Positions 25,470-33,876 of a stretch of 64,000 nt of DNA are shown here, in pieces. The stretch lies in assembly GCF_009865135.1 (NCBI RefSeq), contig NZ_WWGH01000002.1:1736001-1800000 (forward strand), written 5' to 3'. The notes below the pieces were generated by a model that saw nothing but the letters and a program-made list of their open reading frames with translations, was not told the DNA's origin and searched no databases. Made by a program: the position numbers and the translations under genes. Source of the stretch: Streptomyces sp. SID8374 (GTDB lineage Bacteria > Actinomycetota > Actinomycetes > Streptomycetales > Streptomycetaceae). How positions within the stretch are numbered: position 1 is the stretch's first letter; the number at the start of each line of letters is the position of its first letter.

Positions 25470-27302
25470 CTGTCGACCGCCATTCTCACCGGTACGCCGG
25501 TACCCGGGTCGTCGCTCGCGGACGATCTGAGGTCCCTGGGCTTCGACGTGCTCAGCGCCGTCGACGCCGGTGACGCCGCAGCACTCCTCGCCGCCGTCCC
25601 GGCCGGCCGCCGGGTCGCCCTCGTCGACCCGCGCTTCGTGGGCCATGTCCACGCGCTGCGGCTCGGCCTGACCGACCCGCGCTTCGCCGCCGCCACCGTC
25701 CCCGGTGCCCTCACCGCGCAGCCCGAGGCCCGCGGGGCCCTGCTCCGCGCGCTGCACCGCACCACGGCCGCCGTCGGCGCGGGCGCCCCCGTCGTCGACC
25801 CGGAGACCGACCCGGCACCCGAGGACCGCACCGTCCCCGGCCGCATCGCCGTCGCGCTGGAGGCCGAGGGCACCGCTGTACAGCGCCCCGCCCTCGGCTC
25901 GCTCGTCGCGACCGTGCCCACCGACGCCGGGCAGGAGGCCGCCGCCGCGGCCGAGGTCGCCGCCGTCGACGACGAGGCGGTACGGCTGCGCAGCGCGGTC
26001 AAGGCCCACGACGGGTTCTTCACCACGTTCTGCATCAGCCCCTACTCCCGCTACATCGCCCGCTGGTGCGCCCGCCGCAACCTCACCCCGAACCAGGTCA
26101 CCACCGCGTCCCTGATCACCGCGCTCATCGCGGCGGGCAGCGCGGCCACCGGCACCCGGGGCGGCTACATCGCCGCCGGGATCCTGCTCCTGGTCTCCTT
26201 CGTGCTGGACTGCACCGACGGGCAGCTCGCCCGCTACTCGCTCCAGTACTCGACGATGGGCGCCTGGCTGGACGCCACCTTCGACCGGGCCAAGGAGTAC
26301 GCGTACTACGCGGGCCTCGCCATCGGTGCCGTACGCGGCGGCGACGACGTATGGGTCCTGGCGCTCGGTGCGATGGTCCTCCAGGCCTGCCGCCATGTCG
26401 TGGACTTCTCGTTCAACGAGGCCAACCACGACGCGGTCGCCAACACCAGCCCCACCGCCGCCCTCTCCGGCAAGCTGGACAGCGTCGGCTGGACGGTCTG
26501 GGCGCGCCGGATGATCGTGCTGCCGATCGGCGAGCGCTGGGCCATGATCGCGGTGCTCACCGCGTTCACCACCCCCCGTATCGTCTTCTACGCCCTGCTC
26601 GTCGGCTGCGCGCTGGCCGCCTGCTACACCACCGCCGGCCGCCTCCTGCGCTCGCTGACCCGCAAGGCCAGCCGCACCGACCGGGCCGCCCAGGCCCTGG
26701 CGGACCTCGCCGACTCCGGCCCGCTCGCCCAGGGTGTCGCGGCGGTCGCACCGGGACTGCGGGGCGCGTTCACGGCCCCGGCCGTCGCCCTGCTCGGCAC
26801 CCTCGTGATGGTCGGCGCCGCGCTCCTCCTCCCGTACGGCAGCTGGCTCACCGTCGCAGCGGCGGCCGTGTACGTGGTCCTCTCCGGCCTCGCCGTCGCC
26901 CGCCCGCTCAAGGGCGCCCTCGACTGGCTGGTGCCGCCGTTCTTCCGGGCCGCGGAGTACGTCACGATCCTCGTGCTGGCCGCCCGCAGCGACGTACCGC
27001 ACGCCGTTCCGGCGGCCTTCGGGCTGGTTTCGGCCGTCGCCTACCATCACTACGACACGGTGTACCGCATCCGCGGAGGCACCGGCGCGCCGCCCCAGTG
27101 GCTGGTGCGGACGATCGGTGGACACGAGGGCCGCACCGCGCTGGTGGCCGTCCTCGCCGCCGTACTCACCCACGCCTCAGGTTTCACCACGGCCCTCACC
27201 GCCCTCGCGGTGGCCGTGGCTCTGGTGGTGCTCGTGGAGTCCATCCGCTTCTGGGTGTCCTCCTCGGCCCCCGCCGTACACGACGAAGGAGAACTCGCAT
27301 GA
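25470..27302 (+). CDS. CDP-alcohol phosphatidyltransferase with N-terminal domain and DUF5941-like C-terminus
   Basis: About 610 residues. An N-terminal domain of roughly 160 residues (STAILTGTPVPGSSLADDLR onward) precedes a membrane CDP-alcohol phosphotransferase with the full motif DCTDGQLAR, then G-A-W-L-D-A-T-F-D, so all four metal/catalytic aspartates are present. The remaining 300 residues hold several hydrophobic segments; I believe this is the DUF5941 region. The enzyme should transfer a phospho-alcohol from a CDP donor, releasing CMP. The first convincing in-frame start is CTG 25470, 9 nt after AAGGAG and matching the remembered N-terminus of homologues; GTG 25548 is the next canonical choice. 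The stop overlaps the next gene's ATG (ATGA). Confidence 0.83.
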   Translation: MSTAILTGTPVPGSSLADDLRSLGFDVLSAVDAGDAAALLAAVPAGRRVALVDPRFVGHVHALRLGLTDPRFAAATVPGALTAQPEARGALLRALHRTTAAVGAGAPVVDPETDPAPEDRTVPGRIAVALEAEGTAVQRPALGSLVATVPTDAGQEAAAAAEVAAVDDEAVRLRSAVKAHDGFFTTFCISPYSRYIARWCARRNLTPNQVTTASLITALIAAGSAATGTRGGYIAAGILLLVSFVLDCTDGQLARYSLQYSTMGAWLDATFDRAKEYAYYAGLAIGAVRGGDDVWVLALGAMVLQACRHVVDFSFNEANHDAVANTSPTAALSGKLDSVGWTVWARRMIVLPIGERWAMIAVLTAFTTPRIVFYALLVGCALAACYTTAGRLLRSLTRKASRTDRAAQALADLADSGPLAQGVAAVAPGLRGAFTAPAVALLGTLVMVGAALLLPYGSWLTVAAAAVYVVLSGLAVARPLKGALDWLVPPFFRAAEYVTILVLAARSDVPHAVPAAFGLVSAVAYHHYDTVYRIRGGTGAPPQWLVRTIGGHEGRTALVAVLAAVLTHASGFTTALTALAVAVALVVLVESIRFWVSSSAPAVHDEGELA

Positions 27303-28036
27303 TCGGCCTCGTACTGGCAGCCGGTGCAGGACGACGTCTGCGCCCCTACACGGACACGCTCCCCAAGGCGCTCGTCCCTGTCGACGGCGACAAGACGGTC
27401 CTCGACCTCACGCTGGCCAACTTCGCAGAGGTCGGACTCACCGAGGTCGCGATCGTCGTCGGCTACCGCAAGGAGGCCGTCTACGCGCGCAAGGCCGAGC
27501 TGGAGGCGACGTACGGCCTCACGCTCACGCTCATCGACAACGACAAGGCTGAGGAGTGGAACAACGCCTACTCCCTGTGGTGCGCCCGTGACGTCATCAA
27601 GCGCGGCGTGATCCTCGCCAACGGCGACACCGTCCACCCGGTCTCCGTCGAGAAGACCCTCCTGGACGCCCGCGGCAAGGGTCAGAAGATCATCCTCGCC
27701 CTGGACACCGAGAAGAGCCTCGCCGACGAGGAGATGAAGGTCATCACCGAGGAGGGCAAGGGCGTCCAGCGCATCACCAAGCTGATGGACCCGGCCACCG
27801 CGACCGGTGAGTACATCGGCGTCACCCTCATCGAGGCCGAGGCCGCCGAGGAGCTCGCCGACGCGCTGAAGACCACCTTCGAGCGCGACCCCGACCTCTA
27901 CTACGAGGACGGCTACCAGGAGCTCGTCAACCGCGGCTTCACCGTCGACGTCGCCCCCATCGGCACCGTCACCTGGGTCGAGATCGACAACCACGACGAC
28001 CTGAAGAAGGGCCGGGAGATCGCGTGCCAGTACTGA
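27299..28036 (+). CDS. Nucleotidyltransferase, probably CTP:polyol-phosphate type
   Basis: A 245-residue single-domain NTP transferase. It has the nucleotide-binding LVLAAGAGRRLRPYTDTLPK with the catalytic lysine in LPKALVPV, and later ILANGDTVHP, where the metal-binding aspartate sits. The domain resembles sugar-1-phosphate nucleotidyltransferases and CTP:phosphocholine or CTP:inositol-phosphate cytidylyltransferases. Located between two CDP-alcohol phosphotransferase genes and next to a glycerol-1-phosphate-dehydrogenase-like gene, it probably makes a CDP-activated polyol; this is inference. ATG 27299 overlaps the upstream stop by four bases, so translation is coupled. Confidence 0.85.
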   Translation: MIGLVLAAGAGRRLRPYTDTLPKALVPVDGDKTVLDLTLANFAEVGLTEVAIVVGYRKEAVYARKAELEATYGLTLTLIDNDKAEEWNNAYSLWCARDVIKRGVILANGDTVHPVSVEKTLLDARGKGQKIILALDTEKSLADEEMKVITEEGKGVQRITKLMDPATATGEYIGVTLIEAEAAEELADALKTTFERDPDLYYEDGYQELVNRGFTVDVAPIGTVTWVEIDNHDDLKKGREIACQY

Positions 28037-29085
28037 CCCGGCTCATTCCGTCCCCGGTCGTCGTCGACATCCGGCGCGGCGCCATGGACGATCTGGCGGG
28101 TCTCCTGGCCGATCAGCGGATCTCCTCCTCGGGCAAGCTCGCCATCGCGATCAGCGACGGCTCCGGGCGTGCCCTGCGGGAGAGGCTGGCCCCGGTCCTG
28201 CCGGGTGCCGACTGGTACGCCGTCGCCGACGGCACGATCGACTCCGCGGTGAAGCTCGCCGACGGCATCAAGGGCAACCGGTACGACGCGGTGGTGGGCC
28301 TCGGCGGCGGCAAGATCATCGACGTGGCGAAGTACGCCGCGGCGCGGGTCGGGCTGCCCATGGTCGCCGTCGCGACGAACCTCTCGCACGACGGCCTGTG
28401 CTCGCCGGTCGCCACCCTGGACAACGACAACGGGCGCGGCTCCTACGGTGTCCCCACTCCGATCGCCGTGGTCATCGACCTCGACGTGATCCGTGAGGCG
28501 CCCGCCCGCTACGTCCGCTCCGGCATCGGCGACGCGATCTCGAACATCTCCTGCGTCGCCGACTGGGAGCTGGCCCACGAGGTCAACGGCGAGGAGATCG
28601 ACGGCCTCGCGGCCGCGATGGCCCGCCAGGCCGGCGAGGCCGTGCTGCGCCACCCCGGCGGGGTCGGCGACGACGCCTTCCTCAAGGTGCTGGCCGAGGG
28701 GCTCGTGCTCACCGGCATCTCGATGTCGGTCGCGGGCGACTCCCGTCCGGCGTCCGGTGCCTGCCACGAGATCAACCACGCCTTCGACCTGCTCTACCCC
28801 CAGCGCGCGGCCAGCCACGGCGAGCAGGTCGGCCTCGGCGCCTGCTTCGCCATGCATCTGCGCGGTGCCCGCCAGGAGTCCCTCCTGATGGCATCGATAC
28901 TGCGCCGCCACGGTCTGCCGGTCCTGCCGCAGGAGATCGGGTTCAGCGTCGACGAGTTCGTGAAGGCCGTCGACTACGCGCCGCAGACGCGCCCGGGACG
29001 CTTCACGGTCCTGGAGCACCTCAACCTGTCCACCGACCAGATCAGGGACGCGTACGCCGACTATGCCTCGACCATCAGTAGCTGA
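28024..29085 (+). CDS. sn-Glycerol-1-phosphate dehydrogenase-like (AraM/EgsA family)
   Basis: A 353-residue iron/zinc-dependent alcohol dehydrogenase of the dehydroquinate-synthase-like fold. VVGLGGGKIIDVAKYAAA is the NAD(P)-binding glycine-rich turn, ATNLSHDGLCSPVATLD matches the G1P dehydrogenase substrate loop, and metal ligands are expected in SGIGDAISN, SGACHEINHAFD and SHGEQVG. Relatives reduce dihydroxyacetone phosphate to sn-glycerol 1-phosphate, the archaeal glycerophosphate enantiomer also made by Bacillus AraM. GTG 28024 overlaps the upstream gene by 13 bases. It probably supplies the polyol phosphate that the neighbouring nucleotidyltransferase activates; another polyol ketone is possible. 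Confidence 0.85.
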   Translation: MPVLTRLIPSPVVVDIRRGAMDDLAGLLADQRISSSGKLAIAISDGSGRALRERLAPVLPGADWYAVADGTIDSAVKLADGIKGNRYDAVVGLGGGKIIDVAKYAAARVGLPMVAVATNLSHDGLCSPVATLDNDNGRGSYGVPTPIAVVIDLDVIREAPARYVRSGIGDAISNISCVADWELAHEVNGEEIDGLAAAMARQAGEAVLRHPGGVGDDAFLKVLAEGLVLTGISMSVAGDSRPASGACHEINHAFDLLYPQRAASHGEQVGLGACFAMHLRGARQESLLMASILRRHGLPVLPQEIGFSVDEFVKAVDYAPQTRPGRFTVLEHLNLSTDQIRDAYADYASTISS

Positions 29086-29842
29086 ACTCCGTCCGGTCGT
29101 GCACCCCCCGGGGGTGAAGGACCGGCGCAGCGGCGAGCACTGGGCCGGCCGCATGTACATGCGTGAGGTCTCCCTGCGCGTGGACCGCTACCTGGTGAAC
29201 ACCCGGGTCACCCCGAACCAGGTCACGTACGTGATGACGCTGGCCGGAGCCCTGGCCGCCCCGGCCCTGCTGGTGCCGGGCATCTGGGGCGCGGTGCTCG
29301 GTGTGGTGATGGTCCAGCTCTACCTGCTCTTCGACTGCGTGGACGGCGAGCTGGCCCGCTGGAAGAAGCAGTACTCGCTCAGCGGCGTCTACCTGGACCG
29401 GGTCGCCGCCTATCTGTGCGACGCGGCGGTGCTCGTCGGCCTCGGCCTGCGTGCCGCCGACATCTGGGGCGAGGGCCGGACCGACTGGCTCTGGGCGTTC
29501 CTCGGGACCCTCGCCGCACTCGGCGCGATCCTGATCAAGGCCGAGACGGACCTGGTCGGCGTGGCCCGCCACCAGGGCGGGCTGCCGCCGGTCAAGGAGG
29601 CGGCGTCCGAGCCGCGCTCCTCCGGCATGGCGCTGGCCCGCCGGGCCGCCGGGGCGCTCAAGTTCCACCGGCTGATCCTCGGCATCGAGGCCTCGCTGCT
29701 GATCCTCCTGGTGGCGATCCTCGACACCATCGGCGGCGACCTCTTCTACACCCGCCTCGCCACCGCCGTCCTGGCCGGCATCGCGCTGCTGCAGACCCTG
29801 CTGCACCTGGTGTCCGTCCTGGCGTCCAGCAGGCTGAAGTGA
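29063..29842 (+). CDS. CDP-alcohol phosphatidyltransferase family protein with altered motif
   Basis: A 259-residue membrane protein with about six hydrophobic helices. The CDP-alcohol phosphotransferase motif starts normally (FDCVDGELAR) but the second part reads G-V-Y-L-D-R-V-A-A. The fourth aspartate, proposed as catalytic base in this family, is alanine; the next aspartate is five residues later. The partner enzyme in the same operon keeps all four. Activity may be reduced, changed, or dependent on the partner. ATG 29063 overlaps the dehydrogenase gene by 23 bases, and its stop overlaps the next start (GTGA). Confidence 0.82.
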   Translation: MPRPSVAELRPVVHPPGVKDRRSGEHWAGRMYMREVSLRVDRYLVNTRVTPNQVTYVMTLAGALAAPALLVPGIWGAVLGVVMVQLYLLFDCVDGELARWKKQYSLSGVYLDRVAAYLCDAAVLVGLGLRAADIWGEGRTDWLWAFLGTLAALGAILIKAETDLVGVARHQGGLPPVKEAASEPRSSGMALARRAAGALKFHRLILGIEASLLILLVAILDTIGGDLFYTRLATAVLAGIALLQTLLHLVSVLASSRLK

Positions 29843-30723
29843 CCTCTGCCATGAAACTGGGCGCGGTGATCATCACCATGGGCAACCGCCCCGACGAGCT
29901 CCGCGCCCTCCTCGACTCGGTCACCGCGCAGGACGGTGACCGGATCGAGGTCGTGGTGGTCGGCAACGGGGCCCCGGTCCCGGACGTCCCGGCCGGGGTG
30001 CGGACCGTAGAGCTGCCCGAGAACCTGGGCATCCCCGGCGGCCGCAACGTCGGCATCGAGGCGTTCGGCCCCTCCGGCGCCGACGTGGACGCCCTGCTCT
30101 TCCTCGACGACGACGGGCTGCTCCCCAACCGGGACACCGCCGAGCTCTGCCGCCAGGCCTTCGAGGCGGACCCGAAGCTCGGCATCGTCACCTTCCGGAT
30201 CGCCGACCCGGACACGGGCGCCACCCAGCGCCGCCACGTGCCCCGGCTCCGGGCGGCCGACCCGCTGCGCTCCTCACGCGTGACGACCTTCCTCGGCGGC
30301 GCCAACGCCGTACGGACGAAGGTCCTCGCCGAGGTCGGCGGGCTGCCGGAGGAGTTCTTCTACGCCCACGAGGAGACGGACCTGGCCTGGCGGGCGCTGG
30401 ACGCGGGCTGGATGATCGACTACCGCGCGGACATGGTGCTGAACCATCCCACCACCGCCCCCTCCCGCCACGCGGTCTACCACCGCATGGTGGCGCGCAA
30501 CCGGGTCTGGCTGGCCCGGCGCAACCTGCCCGCCCCGCTGGTCCCCCTCTATGTGGGGATCTGGCTGCTGCTGACGCTGGTCAGACGCCCCTCGCCGCCC
30601 GCGCTGAAGGCATGGTTCGGCGGTTTCCGGGAAGGCTGGTCGACGCCCTGCGGACCCCGGCGCCCGATGAAGTGGCGTACGGTGTGGCGGCTGACGAGGC
30701 TGGGCCGACCTCCGGTCATCTGA
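29839..30723 (+). CDS. GT2-family glycosyltransferase
   Basis: A 294-residue GT-A glycosyltransferase. It opens with AVIITMGNRPDELRALLDSV, has ENLGIPGGRNVGIEA, the metal-binding DDD in LLFLDDDGLL, and the acceptor-side motif YAHEETDLAWRALDAGW (the E(E/T)D-xxW type of the rhamnosyl/galactofuranosyl-transferase group). A C-terminal hydrophobic stretch near residues 235-250 may tether it to the membrane. It should decorate or extend the glycoconjugate made by this operon. GTG 29839 overlaps the upstream stop (GTGA); ATG 29851 has no ribosome site. Confidence 0.88.
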   Translation: MTSAMKLGAVIITMGNRPDELRALLDSVTAQDGDRIEVVVVGNGAPVPDVPAGVRTVELPENLGIPGGRNVGIEAFGPSGADVDALLFLDDDGLLPNRDTAELCRQAFEADPKLGIVTFRIADPDTGATQRRHVPRLRAADPLRSSRVTTFLGGANAVRTKVLAEVGGLPEEFFYAHEETDLAWRALDAGWMIDYRADMVLNHPTTAPSRHAVYHRMVARNRVWLARRNLPAPLVPLYVGIWLLLTLVRRPSPPALKAWFGGFREGWSTPCGPRRPMKWRTVWRLTRLGRPPVI

Positions 30724-30824
30724 GAGGCTTTCCTCTGAGAGCATGAGGCGTATTTTCTTTCCGGGACCTGTCCGCCTGAGCCGCGCCCGCGACTGGCTGC
30801 GCGTGAAGACGAGAGTTTCAACTT

Positions 30825-31754
30825 GTGAGTGACACGACCCACGACGGCGGGGTAGCCCTCGGGACCCCACCGTCCGCCGACGAGGGCCTCGGCGCGGCCC
30901 AGCTGGCCGCCAAGTACGGCCTGACCGTGAGCGGCGCCCGGCCGGGGCTGTTCGCATACATGAGACAGCTCTGGGGACGGCGCCACTTCATCCTGGCCTT
31001 CTCCCGGGCGAAGCTGACCGCCCAGTACAGCCAGGCCAAGCTGGGCCAGCTGTGGCAGGTGGTCACCCCTCTCCTGAACGCCGCTGTCTATTACCTGATC
31101 TTCGGACTGATCCTGGGCACCAGGAGGGGCATTCCGGACGACGTCTTCGTCCCGTTCCTGGTCACCGGCGTCTTCGTCTTCACCTTCACGCAGAGCTCCG
31201 TGATGGCGGGCGTCAAGTCGATCTCCGGCAACCTCGGACTGGTCCGGGCCCTGCACTTCCCCCGGGCCTCGCTGCCCATCTCCTTCTCGCTCCAGCAGCT
31301 CCAGCAGCTGATGTTCTCGATGATCGTGCTGGTCGCCGTCACCGTGATCTTCGGCAGCTATCCGTCGCTGTCGTGGCTGCTGGTCATCCCGGCGCTGCTC
31401 CTCCAGTTCGTCTTCAACACCGGTCTGGCCCTCGTCATGGCCCGGCTCGGCTCCAAGACCCCCGACCTCGCGCAGCTGATGCCGTTCGTCATGCGGACCT
31501 GGATGTACGCCTCGGGCGTCATGTTCTCCATCCCCGTGATGCTCAAGGACAAGCCCGCGTGGATCGCCGACGTGCTCCAGTACAACCCGGCGGCCATCTA
31601 CATGGACCTGGTCCGCTTCGCCCTGATCGACGGGTACGGCTCCGAGAACCTGCCGGACCACGTCTGGGCCGTCGGCCTCGCCTGGGCCCTGCTGCTGGGG
31701 GTCGTGGGATTCGTGTACTTCTGGAAGGCAGAGGAACGGTACGGCCGTGGCTGA
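30825..31754 (+). CDS. ABC-2 type polysaccharide/polyol-phosphate exporter, permease
   Basis: A 309-residue permease of the TagG/Wzm type, with about six membrane helices after an amphipathic N-terminal region. LTAQYSQAKLGQLWQVVTPL is the characteristic cytoplasmic gate helix region of O-antigen and teichoic-acid exporters, and QYNPAAIYMDLVRFAL near the C-terminus is also typical. It exports a lipid-linked glycopolymer together with the ATPase encoded by the next gene, whose start overlaps by 8 bases. It is separated from the glycosyltransferase by about 100 bp, so a secondary promoter is possible. GTG 30825 follows GAGAG. Confidence 0.9.
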   Translation: MSDTTHDGGVALGTPPSADEGLGAAQLAAKYGLTVSGARPGLFAYMRQLWGRRHFILAFSRAKLTAQYSQAKLGQLWQVVTPLLNAAVYYLIFGLILGTRRGIPDDVFVPFLVTGVFVFTFTQSSVMAGVKSISGNLGLVRALHFPRASLPISFSLQQLQQLMFSMIVLVAVTVIFGSYPSLSWLLVIPALLLQFVFNTGLALVMARLGSKTPDLAQLMPFVMRTWMYASGVMFSIPVMLKDKPAWIADVLQYNPAAIYMDLVRFALIDGYGSENLPDHVWAVGLAWALLLGVVGFVYFWKAEERYGRG

Positions 31755-32532
31755 GGACAACGCACGGGGACGCATCCCCACGGTGATCGCCGACGACGTC
31801 CACATCGTCTACCGGGTCAACGGCACCGGCGGCGGCCGGGGCAGCGCCACCGCGGCGCTCAGCCGCATGCTGCGCCGCGGCAAGGGCGAGCCGCGCGGGG
31901 TCAGGAAGGTGCACGCCGTGCGCGGCGTCTCCTTCACCGCCTACCGCGGCGAGGCCATCGGCCTCATCGGCACCAACGGCTCGGGCAAGTCGACGCTGCT
32001 GCGGGCCATCGCCGGCCTGCTGCCGACCGAGTCCGGCCATGTCTACACCGACGGCCAGCCCTCGCTGCTCGGCGTCAACGCGGCGCTGATGAGCGACCTC
32101 ACCGGCGAGCGCAACGTGGTGCTGGGCGGCCTGGCCATGGGCATGACCCGGGACGAGGTCCGCGAGCGCTACCGCGAGATCGTGGACTTCTCCGGCATCA
32201 ACGAGAAGGGCGACTTCATCACCCTGCCGATGCGGACGTACTCCTCCGGCATGGCGGCCCGTCTGCGCTTCTCCATCGCCGCCGCCAAGAACCACGACGT
32301 CCTCATGATCGACGAGGCGCTGGCCACCGGTGACCGCAAGTTCCGGGTCCGCTCCGAGGAGCGGATCCGCGAGCTCCGCAAGGAGGCGGGCACCGTCTTC
32401 CTGGTCAGCCACAACAACAAGTCGATCCGGGACACCTGCGACCGGGCGCTCTGGCTGGAGAAGGGCGAGCTCCTGATGGACGGCCCCACCGAGGAAGTCC
32501 TCAAGGCCTACGAACGCGAGACGGGCAAGTAG
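31747..32532 (+). CDS. ABC-2 type polysaccharide/polyol-phosphate exporter, ATPase
   Basis: A 261-residue TagH/Wzt-type ATPase. Walker A is IGTNGSGKSTLL, the signature is YSSGMAARLRFSIA, Walker B with the catalytic glutamate is HDVLMIDEALATGD, and the H-loop is FLVSHNNKS. A long insertion before Walker A (HIVYRVNG with a Gly-rich, basic segment) is usual for this subfamily. It lacks the C-terminal carbohydrate-binding domain found in some Wzt proteins, so export is probably not controlled by recognising a modified chain end. It is the last gene of the operon. Confidence 0.92.
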   Translation: MAEDNARGRIPTVIADDVHIVYRVNGTGGGRGSATAALSRMLRRGKGEPRGVRKVHAVRGVSFTAYRGEAIGLIGTNGSGKSTLLRAIAGLLPTESGHVYTDGQPSLLGVNAALMSDLTGERNVVLGGLAMGMTRDEVRERYREIVDFSGINEKGDFITLPMRTYSSGMAARLRFSIAAAKNHDVLMIDEALATGDRKFRVRSEERIRELRKEAGTVFLVSHNNKSIRDTCDRALWLEKGELLMDGPTEEVLKAYERETGK

Positions 32533-32905
32533 CTTCCCAGTCACCCGTGGCCTCCGCCGGAGCGGTTCCGGCGGGGGCCACTGCGGTGTACGGGCGCGGT
32601 GGCCGAGGCGGTGGAGGCCACCCGCAGTACGCCTCAGGGGGTGATCTCCTCCCGGCGGATGACGTCAATCCACCGGCGTACGAGGAAGGTTGACAGGCGG
32701 TACGGTCCCCGCCCCGCGGGCGCTCCACCCCGCCGCACCCCTGTGAGCTGTACAACGTAAGCTGTAGCGGTGCTGATTCATGGCAAGTGGGGCGATACGC
32801 CCCCGGCGCTCCGCCCGCTGTGCCGCAGTGCACTCGGAAGAACGAGCGGCGTGTCCGAAAAGGGTTGTTTTGGGTCAGCAGTGTAGAACGGGAGATGTGA
32901 CGGCA
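32533..32905. other. Intergenic region ahead of the hopanoid cluster
   Basis: About 370 bp with no convincing large gene. It should contain the main promoter of the hopanoid operon. A TTGACA-like hexamer occurs at 32690-32695 but no matching -10 is obvious. AGCTGTA is repeated at 32746-32752 and 32760-32766, 14 bp apart. An in-frame upstream ATG at 32780 could extend the small leader ORF to 62 codons. Confidence 0.55.
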
Positions 32906-32968
32906 ATGACGGAAAATCTCCAGCTCCGACGTGGTTCCGCCGTCCCCGCCCCGGGCGGTCCGCAGTGA
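32906..32968 (+). CDS. 20-codon leader ORF translationally coupled to hpnC
   Basis: A 20-residue ORF beginning MTENLQLRRGSAVPAPGGPQ. GGGAG lies about 11 nt upstream of its ATG, and its TGA stop overlaps the GTG start of hpnC in a GTGA. hpnC has no good ribosome site of its own here, because its upstream bases are GC-rich coding sequence of this ORF. A leader that feeds ribosomes to hpnC is therefore likely. A longer version from ATG 32780 is in the same frame. I do not recognise a protein family. Confidence 0.5.
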   Translation: MTENLQLRRGSAVPAPGGPQ

Positions 32969-33876
32969 CCTCCACCCCGCAGGCGCGCACCGGTGACGCC
33001 ACGCTCGGCAAGGCCGCGGACGAGAACTTCCCCGTGGCCCCCTTCTTCCTGCCCCGCGCCTGGCGCGACGACCTGATGGCGGTCTACGGCTACGCCCGGC
33101 TCGTCGACGACATCGGCGACGGCGACCTCGCCCCCGGCGGCGCCGACGCCCGCCACCTGGGCCTGGAGCCGGACCAGAGCGACGACCGGCTCGCGATGCT
33201 GGACGCCTTCGAGAGGGACCTGCACCGGGTCTTCGCCACCACCGGCCAGGAGCCGCACCACCCCCTGCTGCGCGCCCTGCGCCCCACCGTCCGGCGCCGC
33301 GCGCTCACCCCCGAACCCTTCCTCGGGCTGATCGAGGCCAACCGCCAGGACCAGAAGGTCCGCCGCTACGCCACCTACGCGGAGCTCGCCGCCTACTGCG
33401 AGCTCTCCGCCAACCCGGTCGGCCGCCTGGTCCTCGCCCTGACCGGCACCACGAGCCCGGAGCGCGTCCGCCGTTCCGACGCGGTCTGCACCGCGCTCCA
33501 GATCGTCGAACACCTCCAGGACGTGGCCGAGGACCTGGCCCGCGACCGGATCTATCTGCCCGCCGAGGACATGGACCGCTTCCGGGTCACCGAGGCCGAC
33601 CTGGCCGTGCCGTCCGCCGGAGCCTCGGTCCGCGCCCTGATCGCGTACGAATCCGAACGCGCGAGCGAGCTGCTGAATGAAGGCACCCCCCTCGTGGGTA
33701 GCGTCAACGGCAGACTCAAGCTCCTCCTCGCCGGATTCGTCGGCGGCGGGCGCTCCGCCCTCACGGCGATCTCGGCCGCCGGATTCGACGTACTGCCCGG
33801 ACCGCCCAAGCCCACCAAGCCCAGCATGCTGCGCGAAGTCGCAGTCGTCCTGCGAAGAGCGCGTAGAGAGGGGTGA
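32965..33876 (+). CDS. hpnC: Squalene synthase HpnC
   Basis: A 303-residue trans-isoprenyl diphosphate synthase of the squalene/phytoene synthase class. The first aspartate-rich region is YGYARLVDDIGD and the second is EHLQDVAEDLARDRIYLP. In the three-step bacterial route, HpnD makes presqualene diphosphate from two farnesyl diphosphates, HpnC converts it to hydroxysqualene, and HpnE reduces that to squalene. The order hpnC-hpnD-hpnE here matches that pathway. GTG 32965 overlaps the leader ORF, and the stop overlaps the hpnD start (GTGA). Confidence 0.94.
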   Translation: MTSTPQARTGDATLGKAADENFPVAPFFLPRAWRDDLMAVYGYARLVDDIGDGDLAPGGADARHLGLEPDQSDDRLAMLDAFERDLHRVFATTGQEPHHPLLRALRPTVRRRALTPEPFLGLIEANRQDQKVRRYATYAELAAYCELSANPVGRLVLALTGTTSPERVRRSDAVCTALQIVEHLQDVAEDLARDRIYLPAEDMDRFRVTEADLAVPSAGASVRALIAYESERASELLNEGTPLVGSVNGRLKLLLAGFVGGGRSALTAISAAGFDVLPGPPKPTKPSMLREVAVVLRRARREG

